Shown: piece after piece, positions 24,016 through 30,918 of the stretch | How positions within the stretch are numbered: position 1 is the first letter of the stretch | Layout: each line of letters opens with the position of its first letter | Origin: a virus | Length of the DNA: 31,083 nucleotides | Direction: 5' to 3' (one strand) | Virus record (IMG/VR): IMGVR_UViG_3300009149_000172 | Location: 1 to 31,083 of that record | The notes under the pieces: model-generated | The model's input: the letters and a program-made list of their open reading frames with translations, nothing else | Database searches by the model: none | What the model was told of the DNA's origin: nothing | Program-made: the position numbers and the translations under genes

Positions 24016-25319
24016 ACGCAGGTGATGAGATAAGGACAATATATCGTCAGTTATCTGACTTGAACAGGCGGCTCATTTCTGTAAGAGCCAGTGGAGGGGG
24101 AGGTGAAGCGAATACGGCCTCAAATGTGGGAGCTGGAGGCATAGGTGTCTTTAATGCGAAAGTCGGAATTGATCTGCAATTCAGGAATATCAATGCTGCA
24201 TCTGCTAGAATATCCGTTGCTCATGACGCCCCAAATAAGGAAGTCGATATTGATATCGTGGAAGCACAGGTTAATCATAATGCGCTATTGAATTATGCTG
24301 CAAACCAGCATGTTGTTCTTCCGGGTATAATTGCGAATGTTCTTACAGATCACAATCTTGCAGCACATATGGCACTCGGATTATTGGATTCTGGGGATGT
24401 AGGCATAGCTGATGATGATATCGTCCAAATAGATTCCGCCACGGTTGCCGACAATGAATATGCTAAATTTACTGCGAATGGGTTGGAGGGTCGGAGTTAT
24501 GATGAAGTCTTGGCAGACTTATCTGGACAGGCTTTAGCTGCATTTGATTGGAATGGACAGAATCTCACGAATCTTGGAACTGGACATGATGCTTTTTCTG
24601 ATTTTGTTGCTGCCGAACATGTAAGTTTACCTAATGCAATAACCAATGTCCTTTCTCCAGATGGTCTGGGCTCTGGCAACGAACTTAACAACGGCAATTT
24701 TGAGGATTGGACAGCAGGGGTAGACGTTGCCCCTGATGGATGGACGTTGGGTGGTGCAGGGGCGATTATAGAAAGGGCAGCTATGCCCAAACTTGGCAGT
24801 TATTCTGCGGGATTAACTAGGGTTGGGGCTAATTGTTATTTATATCAAAATATTCATGCAGAGAAGGGAATAGATTATTGGAAGGGAAGAACAGTCACTT
24901 TCAGTTGTTGGATATATTGTGCGACCGCAAATACTGCAAGGCTTCAAATAGACGATGGCCCGACTTTTACGCAGTCATCATATCATACTGGAAATTCTAC
25001 ATGGCAGTTATTGACCGTTATCCACGCTATAAATGCCGCCGCTGCTTGTCTTACAATACTATGTTTGGTTGACAACAATAATACTACCGCCCTTTTCGAC
25101 GGTGCTATGTGTGTGGAAGGCTCTTACGCCGTGCCCTATGCCGACAAGATCAGGAACTGGGGGCATCCATCTGACTATACTTTGATAGACGGCAAGGAGA
25201 TATATCCTGGTACACAAGCACATATAGCAGATGCAGACGGAAATCTTGCAGATATAACAACTAAATTTAATACACTTTTAGGTTATCTTGAAAATGCGGG
25301 ATTATTAGCGACATCATAA
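24012..25319 (+). CDS. Tail fibre-like protein with carbohydrate-binding-type module
   Basis: I choose ATG 24012 (GGAG at 24000-24003, ATGA overlap with the previous stop) over TTG 24006. The 435-residue protein starts with a short coiled coil (DEIRTIYRQLSDLNRRLISV) and a Gly-rich hinge. It continues with repeats reminiscent of fibre stalks (HVVLPGIIANVLTDHNLAAH and HVSLPNAITNVLSPDGLGSG). Residues about 235-385 form a likely jelly-roll: NGNFEDWTAGVDVAPDGWTL, YSAGLTRVG, WKGRTVTFSCWIYC, as in CBM4/9-type modules. It ends in a short helix. It is probably a receptor-binding side or tip fibre; the receptor would be a glycan (inference). Confidence 0.72.
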   Translation: MNAGDEIRTIYRQLSDLNRRLISVRASGGGGEANTASNVGAGGIGVFNAKVGIDLQFRNINAASARISVAHDAPNKEVDIDIVEAQVNHNALLNYAANQHVVLPGIIANVLTDHNLAAHMALGLLDSGDVGIADDDIVQIDSATVADNEYAKFTANGLEGRSYDEVLADLSGQALAAFDWNGQNLTNLGTGHDAFSDFVAAEHVSLPNAITNVLSPDGLGSGNELNNGNFEDWTAGVDVAPDGWTLGGAGAIIERAAMPKLGSYSAGLTRVGANCYLYQNIHAEKGIDYWKGRTVTFSCWIYCATANTARLQIDDGPTFTQSSYHTGNSTWQLLTVIHAINAAAACLTILCLVDNNNTTALFDGAMCVEGSYAVPYADKIRNWGHPSDYTLIDGKEIYPGTQAHIADADGNLADITTKFNTLLGYLENAGLLATS

Positions 25320-25328
25320 GGAGAAACA

Positions 25329-25538
25329 ATGGAAAAGCGACAACTGTTAGAATCGCAGAAAGAATTATTGAGGATTAAGTTTGCAAGGGCTAATCTGGCT
25401 CAAAAAGATATAACGAAGACAATGGATAGGATAGCAGAGGAGTTGGGAGTGCCGAAGCAGGAGCTAAAGCAGTGGAAGATAAGCCCGAATCTGGAATATA
25501 TTGAGAAGCCCGAACCAAAAGAGGAAGATAAGAAATAA
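25329..25538 (+). CDS. Small helical protein, unknown
   Basis: This 69-residue protein has an AAGGAG ribosome site and a TAATG overlap with the next gene. It is almost entirely a charged helix (MEKRQLLESQKELLRIKFAR) with a possible helix-turn-helix-like segment (MDRIAEELGVPKQELKQWKI) and a Pro/Glu/Lys tail. Its position between tail fibre and tail tip genes suggests a structural or chaperone role. No family is recognised. Confidence 0.65.
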   Translation: MEKRQLLESQKELLRIKFARANLAQKDITKTMDRIAEELGVPKQELKQWKISPNLEYIEKPEPKEEDKK

Positions 25539-26791
25539 TGGCTGTATATCCAAATATCTATCCTGAACATCTAGGCAGAGTTATGCCCGATATTCTGGGG
25601 TTTTGCAGTCTCACAACTGGTGAATGTGATAACGCAGTCCGGGGAGCGGTCGAGGCCGTTTATGTGGATACTTCAGGAGCACCTTATTCGTATCTTGCGG
25701 CACGTGGAAGCTTACATAGCATAATCGAGGTATTTTCAGACGGCATATTGATGGCGACCCCTGGCGATTATTCGGTAGCGTATCGGGATGGTGGAATAAC
25801 CTACATAGATTTTGTAATTGACCAGGAGGACAAGAAAATCACCTTCAATACTAGAGGTTATATGTTTGCTCCCTGGAATTCGGCGAATGGGTATGTGCAA
25901 AATCCGGCGTATATAATATTATTTTATCTGGCTTTTGTAGTTGGAGTGCCTGAGGAAGATATTAATGTGCCTTCATTTGTTACGCTTGCTGCAATATACG
26001 ATGCTCTAGGAGTAGGCACATCTGGTAAATTAATAATTCAGGATGCTAAAGAATCGTTGGCAGTGCTTCAGGAATTGCTTTTCTCATATGGTGCTAAGCT
26101 CTGGAATGCGAATGATGGTAGGTTAAAGATTGGGATAAAGGATATTTCAGGATTTGCGACTGATACAGTGATATTTTCTCAAATAGATTTACTGGAAGCT
26201 GCGGAAAGAAAATACAATCTTGCAACAGCAATTAATTCCATCAAAGCTCAATATGACTTCATACCACCTGCTAACTTATATAAAGGGGCGATGGAAGATG
26301 AGCTTGCCTCTAGTATATCTGATTATGATACAAAACTAGAATCGCAGACGCCATATTCATTGCCCTGGACTGACTCGGAAGATTTAGTGGCACAAATATT
26401 ACTTAATGATCTGTTGAAGATGGGGCATGGCGATAAAACGATATCATTCTCAGTAACGATTAAATGGATTGACGATCTGGATATATATGATAATTTCAGA
26501 TTCCAAGATCCGTTTGGTTTGAGTTGGTTAAAAGCTGGGGAGAAAGGGCGATACTATTACATCATAAGTCTTGATGCCGACTATCAAAATCAAATCATAA
26601 ATATCGTGGCCGTAGATTTGCAGTGGCTGTTGCGACAATATGCCATACTAGGGGATGAGGATGAACTGTCTGATTTGTGGGTTAATGCTGGAGAAGATGA
26701 AAGAATATATTACTATCTAGCGGATGAGATTATTGGTGAGTTTTCCGATGGAGAACCTTGCAAGATACTCATCGATGAGAATATAATTTAG
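25538..26791 (+). CDS. Tail tip / hub-associated protein
   Basis: The 417-residue protein has an N-terminal beta region (VPxxLG-type repeats: YPNIYPEHLGRVMPDILGF, then VYVDTSGAPYSYLAARGSLHSIIEVFSDGI and YSVAYRDGGITYIDFVID) and a middle mixed region (SLAVLQELLFSYGAKLWNANDGRLKIGIK, about 188-215). The middle segment has the feel of gp27/hub-type tail proteins that build the tail tip. The last 50 residues are acidic and tyrosine-rich (DERIYYYLADEIIGEF). The name is from position and general pattern; no catalytic motif is seen. Confidence 0.55.
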   Translation: MAVYPNIYPEHLGRVMPDILGFCSLTTGECDNAVRGAVEAVYVDTSGAPYSYLAARGSLHSIIEVFSDGILMATPGDYSVAYRDGGITYIDFVIDQEDKKITFNTRGYMFAPWNSANGYVQNPAYIILFYLAFVVGVPEEDINVPSFVTLAAIYDALGVGTSGKLIIQDAKESLAVLQELLFSYGAKLWNANDGRLKIGIKDISGFATDTVIFSQIDLLEAAERKYNLATAINSIKAQYDFIPPANLYKGAMEDELASSISDYDTKLESQTPYSLPWTDSEDLVAQILLNDLLKMGHGDKTISFSVTIKWIDDLDIYDNFRFQDPFGLSWLKAGEKGRYYYIISLDADYQNQIINIVAVDLQWLLRQYAILGDEDELSDLWVNAGEDERIYYYLADEIIGEFSDGEPCKILIDENII

Positions 26792-26800
26792 GAGAATAAC

Positions 26801-27082
26801 ATGGCAGACTTAAAAAAGGGCGCTGACATGGTAGCCGATCAATGCCTAAGCTATCAGCAATATAACCGCATTAAGAATCATTGGAGGCAGGCTGATCCAC
26901 GAACGAACCTTGATGAGGCAATCGCTGGGATTATCATGTCAGATAGCGATTCAAATCGATTATATCATGTTACGGCTGCTGGAGTATTCCTGGAGATATT
27001 ACAGGGTCAGGACTATATTCTTTGTGGCAATAATGAAGTATTGTGTGCCAATAATAATGTTTTATTTGCACCTTACGTATAA
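26801..27082 (+). CDS. Small tail-tip-region protein with NN(E/N)VL repeats
   Basis: The 93-residue protein has a good TAGGAGAA ribosome site. The N-terminal half is helical. The C-terminus has three short repeats of the type (I/V)LC(G/A)NN (YILCGNNEVLCANNNVLFAPYV), suggestive of a small beta-stack or trimer tip. It follows the tail tip gene and may be a fibre accessory. No family is recognised. Confidence 0.6.
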   Translation: MADLKKGADMVADQCLSYQQYNRIKNHWRQADPRTNLDEAIAGIIMSDSDSNRLYHVTAAGVFLEILQGQDYILCGNNEVLCANNNVLFAPYV

Positions 27083-27096
27083 TTTGGAGGATTAAA

Positions 27097-27468
27097 ATGG
27101 CTGATGTAAGAGAATATGCAGATTCATTGCTGGCAAATTCAGATGCGATAGCTTTGAATGCACTTGCAGAGTTTACACTTTTTACTATTCCTGCTGGTAA
27201 ATCATGCATCATAACGAAAGTAATAATGCACACGCCATCGGCGGCTATAGGAGAAGTGGATATTTCGTTTGGATTTAATGCGGGTACAAGCAATGATGTT
27301 ATAGCGGATGCACCCCGGATCTTAACGGGGGTAACGAACTATCAGGTTATTTCAGCAAAAGATGATGCAGTTAGGGGAGCAGCCGAAGATATATTTGGGA
27401 TGAAAATTAATGGTGTTGAAACGGCGGCCGATACAGCTAAATTCGCAGTATTTGGATTCCTATATTAA
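27097..27468 (+). CDS. Small beta-rich virion protein, unknown
   Basis: The 123-residue protein has a strong GGAGG ribosome site 7-8 bases before ATG. Alternating strands (ALAEFTLFTIPAGKSCIITKVIMHT, GEVDISFGFNAGTSNDV, TAKFAVFGFLY) suggest a beta-sandwich like small fibre or decoration proteins. It is the last gene of the morphogenesis operon before a change of gene content. The function cannot be told. Confidence 0.65.
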   Translation: MADVREYADSLLANSDAIALNALAEFTLFTIPAGKSCIITKVIMHTPSAAIGEVDISFGFNAGTSNDVIADAPRILTGVTNYQVISAKDDAVRGAAEDIFGMKINGVETAADTAKFAVFGFLY

Positions 27469-27661
27469 AAAACAATTTATTTTAGTGCCTCTCGATAATT
27501 AGACTACGACATCTGGTGGTCTGAAAAAACTATTTGTAATTAAATGTAACATTTTACTTGACAACGTGATTTAATGGGTTTATGATTAGGGTGAAATGAG
27601 AGAGATAAAGGTGAAAAGAATGTCATCCAAAATCATTGGCACTAAGAACGGAGGTGAAAGG
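27469..27661 (+). promoter_or_regulatory. Intergenic leader with sigma70 promoter
   Basis: The promoter is TTGACA (27558-27563), 17-base spacer, TATGAT (27581-27586), with a likely start near 27593. Upstream, at 27499-27524, is a weak 9-bp hairpin (stem TTAGACTAC / GTGGTCTGA with G-U pairs) that lacks a T-run, so it is not a convincing terminator. Downstream, 60-70 bases of leader lead to the GGAGGTG ribosome site at 27650-27656. The promoter makes the next genes independent of the tail operon. Confidence 0.85.
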
Positions 27662-27907
27662 ATGAGAGAATTAACAACAAAGGAAATCGCAAACAAGCTT
27701 GCAATCTTACGTAAGAGTCTTCAGGACGAAGCAAAGGGTCGAGAGTGGGATGCAGACATAGAAGGAACTACAGAGAAAATACAGTGTTTCCTTAGAGGAA
27801 AAGCGGAAGCATATAGAGATTCGGCCAGATGTATTCATAACTTATTAGCTTATATGAGCTTAATTAAAGAGGTGAAAGAATGCCAAACACAAGAAAGCAA
27901 GCATTAA
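27662..27907 (+). CDS. Small helical protein, unknown
   Basis: I choose ATG 27662 with GGAGGTG upstream; an in-frame ATG at 27596 would sit only about three bases from the predicted transcription start. The 81-residue product is helical and charged (ELTTKEIANKLAILRKSLQDEA; KIQCFLRGKAEAYRDSARCI). It is the first gene of a set of small genes under the promoter at 27558. No family is recognised. Confidence 0.6.
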   Translation: MRELTTKEIANKLAILRKSLQDEAKGREWDADIEGTTEKIQCFLRGKAEAYRDSARCIHNLLAYMSLIKEVKECQTQESKH

Positions 27908-28017
27908 TAATCGGGCTTGATGATAAACAAAAGAGATTGCTCAAAGTCCTTTTAAAGCATCAGAAAAATATATGCAGGATACGTGAAGATTCTAGGAGGG
28001 AAAAATTTCCAAGATAG
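27880..28017 (+). CDS. Small basic protein (45 residues)
   Basis: This starts at ATG 27880 with AGAGGTG five bases upstream and overlaps the end of the previous gene by 28 bases in another frame. The product begins MPNTRKQALIIGLDDKQK and is highly basic, with a Lys/Arg-rich helix (KRLLKVLLKHQKNICRIRED). It looks like a small nucleic-acid-binding or regulatory peptide, but nothing is recognised. The next frame overlaps its stop (TAGTG). Confidence 0.5.
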   Translation: MPNTRKQALIIGLDDKQKRLLKVLLKHQKNICRIREDSRREKFPR

Positions 28018-28124
28018 TGATAGGTGAAATCCTAATAGACTTGGTGATTTTGGGACTGGCTGGCTTTCTGCTATGGAAGGCATATCACTTTATATGCGAT
28101 GAAATTGACAGGAGGGAGAAATGA
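28017..28124 (+). CDS. Small membrane peptide (about 35 residues)
   Basis: The frame starts at GTG 28017, overlapping the previous stop, or possibly at the rare ATT 28005, which has AGGAGGG four bases upstream. It encodes a single hydrophobic segment (ILIDLVILGLAGFLLW) followed by a charged tail (CDEIDRREK). Its TGA overlaps the next ATG. Its tail codes for the next gene's AGGAGGG ribosome site. The start is uncertain. Confidence 0.45.
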   Translation: MIGEILIDLVILGLAGFLLWKAYHFICDEIDRREK

Positions 28125-28279
28125 AGCTCTGGAAGAAGCTATTGCTAGGACTTATTCTCATGTGCGTCTGGGTTATGCTGCCGGTATTCCCGCCCTGCTG
28201 CTGGCTACCCTATGCGATCCAGAGCTTACTGGTCATCATTGGGGCAGGATTAATAATATTAATTATTGCGAGATTATAG
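28121..28279 (+). CDS. Small membrane protein, two hydrophobic segments
   Basis: ATG 28121 has AGGAGGG four bases upstream. The 52-residue product begins MKLWKKLLLGLILMCVW and has two hydrophobic stretches (about 7-22 and 33-50) around a Pro/Cys-rich loop (PVFPPCCWLP). A longer frame from 28099 that overlaps it lacks a comparable ribosome site and is not supported. Small two-segment membrane proteins of this type include holins, but no endolysin is in the window, so a lysis role is only a possibility. Confidence 0.6.
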   Translation: MKLWKKLLLGLILMCVWVMLPVFPPCCWLPYAIQSLLVIIGAGLIILIIARL

Positions 28280-28287
28280 GAGGAAGG

Positions 28288-28380
28288 ATGGCAGAGCCAA
28301 TTCCTAGCCTCCATGCAATGATATTATTATTAATTGTAAAATATCATATAAGGGGAAATGGTAAAGGTAACAATAAATAA
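28288..28380 (+). CDS. Very small protein (30 residues), possibly membrane
   Basis: ATG 28288 has AGGAGGA four bases upstream. The 30-residue product has a hydrophobic core (HAMILLLIVKYHI) and a Gly/Asn/Lys tail. It is the last gene before the 59-bp repeat array, whose first copy starts within its stop region. It is plausible from its ribosome site, but short. Confidence 0.4.
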   Translation: MAEPIPSLHAMILLLIVKYHIRGNGKGNNK

Positions 28381-28744
28381 TGTTTATAGAAAATTTGAAA
28401 TTTTTAAAAACGTAATTTTTAAAAAAAGGATTTAAAAATGTTTGCGGAAAAAGTTTCACGAAAAAAAATACGATTTTTAAAAATTGGGTTTCAAAAGTGT
28501 TTGCCAAAAAACTTTAACAAAATAAAAAGGGTTTTTTAAAAAAAGGTTTTTAAAATGTTTCGTGAAAAATCTTCACAGAAAAAAAAGCTATTTTTAAAAA
28601 TTGAGTTTTAAATAATTTGGAGAAAAAGTTTGACAGAAAAAAAATGCCATTTTAAAGAATTAGTTTTCAATTTCTCTCGGGGTAAATTTGGCTAATAAAG
28701 TTTGATGAGAAAAAATATATTTTTTAGAAATTACTTTTTTATTA
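28375..28744. repeat. Degenerate 59-bp tandem repeat array, AT-rich, non-coding
   Basis: About six units line up: near 28375-28433, 28434-28492, 28493-28551, 28552-28610, 28611-28668 and 28684-28742 (the last after a ~15-base insertion). Shared elements in order are AATGTTT, a GAAAAA(G/T)TTT block, a CACAGAAAAAAA run, then TTTTTAAAAATT, which is self-complementary, and a closing GAGTTTT. Units differ at many positions. The 59-base period is not a multiple of three and every unit contains stops, so it is not a coding repeat. It fills the 403-base gap before the ribbon-helix-helix gene. A-tracts spaced at roughly 10-15 bases suggest bent DNA. Confidence 0.8.
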
Positions 28745-28783
28745 GATTACAAAATAAGGCTTGATAAGATAGGAGGAGAAAAA

Positions 28784-28945
28784 ATGAAAGACGATAAGCT
28801 AGGAGTGCCGATTCATGTGCGACTATTTCCGGAAACTGAGGAGAAATTAAGACGGGTTGCAAGAGAAAATGGTAGAACGACTTCAGGTATGATCCGGTGG
28901 ATAATCATGTGCTATCTGCATGAATCAGATATAAAGAAAAAATAA
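28784..28945 (+). CDS. Ribbon-helix-helix DNA-binding protein (Arc/CopG-like)
   Basis: The 53-residue product has a good AGGAGG ribosome site (28771-28776) and the ribbon-helix-helix pattern: a beta strand PIHVRLFPE (9-17), helix TEEKLRRVARENG (18-30), turn RTTSG, and helix MIRWIIMCYLHE (36-47). Such proteins bind DNA as dimers on repeated operators, as repressors or partition proteins. It lies immediately downstream of the 59-bp repeat array, the obvious candidate binding site (inference). The following promoter at 28959 may also be a target. Confidence 0.75.
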   Translation: MKDDKLGVPIHVRLFPETEEKLRRVARENGRTTSGMIRWIIMCYLHESDIKKK

Positions 28946-29054
28946 TTGAAATTAGTACTTGACATGAATACTGAATATGCTATAATTATGGTATTGAACG
29001 AGTTTTTAAGCATTTTAAAAGGCTTGTGCATGAATTTCTAAAAAGGAGTTAAAT
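28946..29054 (+). promoter_or_regulatory. Sigma70 promoter with perfect -35 and -10
   Basis: TTGACA (28959-28964), a 16-base spacer and TATAAT (28981-28986) match both consensus hexamers exactly. The start would be near 28993, leaving a leader of about 62 bases before the AAGGAG ribosome site (29043-29048). The leader contains a weak AAGC/GCTT hairpin. This is the strongest promoter in the window and drives the zinc finger and HNH genes. Confidence 0.9.
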
Positions 29055-29240
29055 ATGGAATTTAAAGCTAAAATATGCAGATATTGGAAATGCAATAAAA
29101 AGTTCATTCCAACTCGTGAATGGCAAATATTTTGCTCTTCAAAATGTAGAAAGGATGCCTGGAATGAAAGACATAATATCTCTGATTTAAAGCAATTATC
29201 TAAAAGGATTGAAACATTAGAAGGAAAGCTAGAGAAATAA
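29055..29240 (+). CDS. Small zinc-finger protein
   Basis: The 61-residue product has four cysteines as C8-x4-C13 and C27-x3-C31 (ICRYWKC and FCSSKCRKDAW), the pattern of small phage zinc-ribbon proteins (C..C...F.P.....FCS.KCR). A charged helix follows (SKRIETLEGKLEK). It has an AAGGAG site and is first under the perfect promoter. Its stop is directly followed by the HNH gene start. Such proteins often neighbour HNH and host-takeover genes; the function is unknown. Confidence 0.75.
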   Translation: MEFKAKICRYWKCNKKFIPTREWQIFCSSKCRKDAWNERHNISDLKQLSKRIETLEGKLEK

Positions 29241-30083
29241 ATGATATCAATTACGAGTGAGCAATTATCATTGAATTTTGATAATAAGCAGATGAAATGC
29301 AAAGAAAAAATTGCTGAATATCAGAAGCGATATTATCAAAACAATAGAGAGAAGATTGCTGAATATTGCAAAGATAATAAAAAAAAGATTACTGAACGGC
29401 ATAAGTTATATTATCAGAACCATAAAGAGGAGATTCTTGAACGAAGTAAGAAATATTATCAGAATTATAAAGAGGAAAGCATTGAATATCGACAGAATTA
29501 TAAAGAGGAGAGGGCTGAACATTATCAAAACAATAAAGAAAAAATAAATGAACAATCAAATCAATATTATCAGAATAATAAAGAGGAGATTCTTGAACAG
29601 AAAAAACAATATCGCAAGGATAATAAAGAGAAGCTTGTTGAACAAAAAAAGCAATATTACCAAAAGAATAAAGAAGAGAGGGATGAATATAGTAAACAAT
29701 ATTATCAGAATAATAAAAAGGAGAGGGCTGAATATATAAAGCAAAAATACAAAGAAAATCCTAAATTTAGATTGAATGTCTGTATAAGCAGAGCAATCCT
29801 TAAAAGCCTTAAAACTCAAAAAATTTCAAAGAACGGTAGACACTGGGAGTCCCTTGTCAATTTCACTTTAGAGGAACTTATGAGCCGTTTTGAGGGCTTA
29901 TTTCGAGACGGAATGACATGGGAAAATCAAGGCAAGTGGCATGTTGATCACATCAAGCCTGTAAGCCTTTTTAATTTCAATAATGTTAATGATCCTGAAT
30001 TCAAAGAGTGTTGGAATCTTAGCAATCTTCAGCCTCTTTGGGCAAAGGATAATTTATCAAAACACAATAAATATAATGCTTAA
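29241..30083 (+). CDS. HNH endonuclease with long repetitive linker
   Basis: The 280-residue protein has an N-terminal half (residues about 24-175) made of roughly 11 copies of a 15-residue (sometimes 11) unit with the core YYQNNKEEI(A/L)E, which is very rich in Lys, Glu, Asn, Gln and Tyr. The C-terminal HNH domain has WHVDHIKPVSLF (H234, D236, H237), WNLSNLQPLWAKDN (N259, N262, N271) and a final Lys/His. Similar HNH proteins with repetitive linkers occur in phages, often as free-standing homing nucleases. It starts one base after the zinc-finger gene. ATG 29241 has a weak site (GAAAGCTAGAGAAATA). Confidence 0.85.
   Translation: MISITSEQLSLNFDNKQMKCKEKIAEYQKRYYQNNREKIAEYCKDNKKKITERHKLYYQNHKEEILERSKKYYQNYKEESIEYRQNYKEERAEHYQNNKEKINEQSNQYYQNNKEEILEQKKQYRKDNKEKLVEQKKQYYQKNKEERDEYSKQYYQNNKKERAEYIKQKYKENPKFRLNVCISRAILKSLKTQKISKNGRHWESLVNFTLEELMSRFEGLFRDGMTWENQGKWHVDHIKPVSLFNFNNVNDPEFKECWNLSNLQPLWAKDNLSKHNKYNA
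29310..29762 (+). repeat. Tandem repeat region in the HNH gene (about 45-bp units)
   Basis: The DNA encoding the linker is a degenerate tandem repeat of about 45 bp (some units about 33 bp), each carrying TATTATCAGAA(T/C)AATAAAGAGGA-like sequence. Because the unit is a multiple of three, other frames also stay open, giving long false reading frames on both strands. Copy number probably varies between relatives. Confidence 0.8.
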
Positions 30084-30095
30084 AATGGAGAAATT

Positions 30096-30533
30096 ATGTC
30101 AAAGATAAAAACTACTAAAAAGCTTTATAACGAAATGATAAAAATGAGAAAGCATGGGGCTACATATTCAGAAATTATGGAAACTTTAAGCGTATCGAAA
30201 TGGCAATGCTTGCATTATTTGAGAGACATAAAAATAGATAAGCATTTTGTTCAAAAAGAATGGGAAAAGGCAGAGCAAGAAGGTAGTCAGATTCTTGCTA
30301 ATTCAGGATATTCACATATTGTAAATTTAAATAATATAAGTCCTTCTCCTTACTGGGATTATTATGCAGAAAAAGAAAATGAAAAATGGTTGATAGATGT
30401 AACCATAAATAAAAGAAAAAATATAGTGGCTAAAATATTGCATTGTGTTAATGGATATAGACATGCGATATTGTTGAAAGAAAAAAATAATTGGAAATTT
30501 ATTGAGCTTAATTTCAGAGAACAAAATTTATAA
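30096..30533 (+). CDS. Helix-turn-helix protein with possible nuclease domain
   Basis: The 145-residue protein begins with a helix-turn-helix (GATYSEIMETLSVSKWQCLHYL, about 21-42), as in small DNA-binding proteins. The C-terminal half (about 58-140) has EGSQILANSGYSHIV, YWDYYAEKENEKWLIDVTINKRKN and WKFIEL. The order acidic residue - D88 - D101.T - K resembles the PD-(D/E)XK pattern found in some intron-encoded endonucleases, but this is a pattern guess. The start has a weak GGAG at 30086-30089. It lies among endonuclease genes, which supports the idea. Confidence 0.55.
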   Translation: MSKIKTTKKLYNEMIKMRKHGATYSEIMETLSVSKWQCLHYLRDIKIDKHFVQKEWEKAEQEGSQILANSGYSHIVNLNNISPSPYWDYYAEKENEKWLIDVTINKRKNIVAKILHCVNGYRHAILLKEKNNWKFIELNFREQNL

Positions 30534-30565
30534 TGAGATAAGGATTTTAATTTAAAGGAGAAATA

Positions 30566-30754
30566 ATGTCATTCAAAATAATCGGTGCTAGAGACGGCTG
30601 GCTGATTATAACTGACAAGAAAAGGGAAATATGCTTTTTTGCAGAAGAGTCTGGCACTCATAATGGATTGAGAAAAGCTCTGCACTATATAAACTATCGG
30701 ATCAACAATAGCATACAACAGTTTGATAGACTACAATCATTATATTTGCAATAA
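30566..30754 (+). CDS. Small protein, unknown
   Basis: The 62-residue protein has a strong AAAGGAG ribosome site (30555-30561). It starts with two beta strands (FKIIGARDGWLIITDKKREICFF) and ends in a helix (GLRKALHYINYRINNSIQQF). No family is recognised. Confidence 0.6.
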   Translation: MSFKIIGARDGWLIITDKKREICFFAEESGTHNGLRKALHYINYRINNSIQQFDRLQSLYLQ

Positions 30755-30768
30755 ATAAAGGAGAGAGC

Positions 30769-30864
30769 ATGAATAAGCAAGATCGAACTTGGTTTATTAT
30801 AAGTATCATGGTTTTGGTTGTAATTGTGATAAGGATCACACTTGGCTTATTGCGAGTGTTTTAA
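30769..30864 (+). CDS. Tiny membrane peptide, possibly frameshifted
   Basis: ATG 30769 has AAAGGAGAG upstream. The 31-residue product (MNKQDRTWFIISIMVLVVIVI, then RITLGLLRVF) has one hydrophobic segment. Directly after, in another frame, the DNA encodes KDHTWLIASVLILAGIVV, a near copy of residues 4-21, so the frame seems to have been cut by a shifted partial duplication. The real product may once have ended ...MVILINK at 30904. Function unknown. Confidence 0.45.
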   Translation: MNKQDRTWFIISIMVLVVIVIRITLGLLRVF

Positions 30865-30918
30865 TCCTTGCCGGAATAGTTGTGATGGTGATTTTAATAA
30901 ATAAATAAGGAGGGAATT

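Noticed and set aside
27499-27524. Terminator at the end of the tail operon
   Set aside because: The hairpin has G-U pairs and is followed by A residues rather than a T-run on the + strand.
28099-28380. A 93-residue open frame overlapping the small membrane genes
   Set aside because: Its first part has no ribosome site and overlaps the better-supported 28121 gene in another frame. Only its last 30 codons, starting at 28288 behind AGGAGGA, are accepted.
28304-28507. Minus-strand frame across the start of the repeat array
   Set aside because: It is a Phe/Leu/Ile-rich product of AT-rich sequence with no ribosome site, and the array period is not a multiple of three.
28375-28744. CRISPR array
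   Set aside because: The units are degenerate throughout, with no constant repeat separated by unique spacers, and no cas genes are nearby.
29311-29819. Several open frames on both strands inside the HNH gene linker
   Set aside because: They arise because the linker is a 45-bp repeat whose length is a multiple of three, so stops are absent in other frames too. Their products are simple Ile/Arg- or Phe/Leu-rich repeats.
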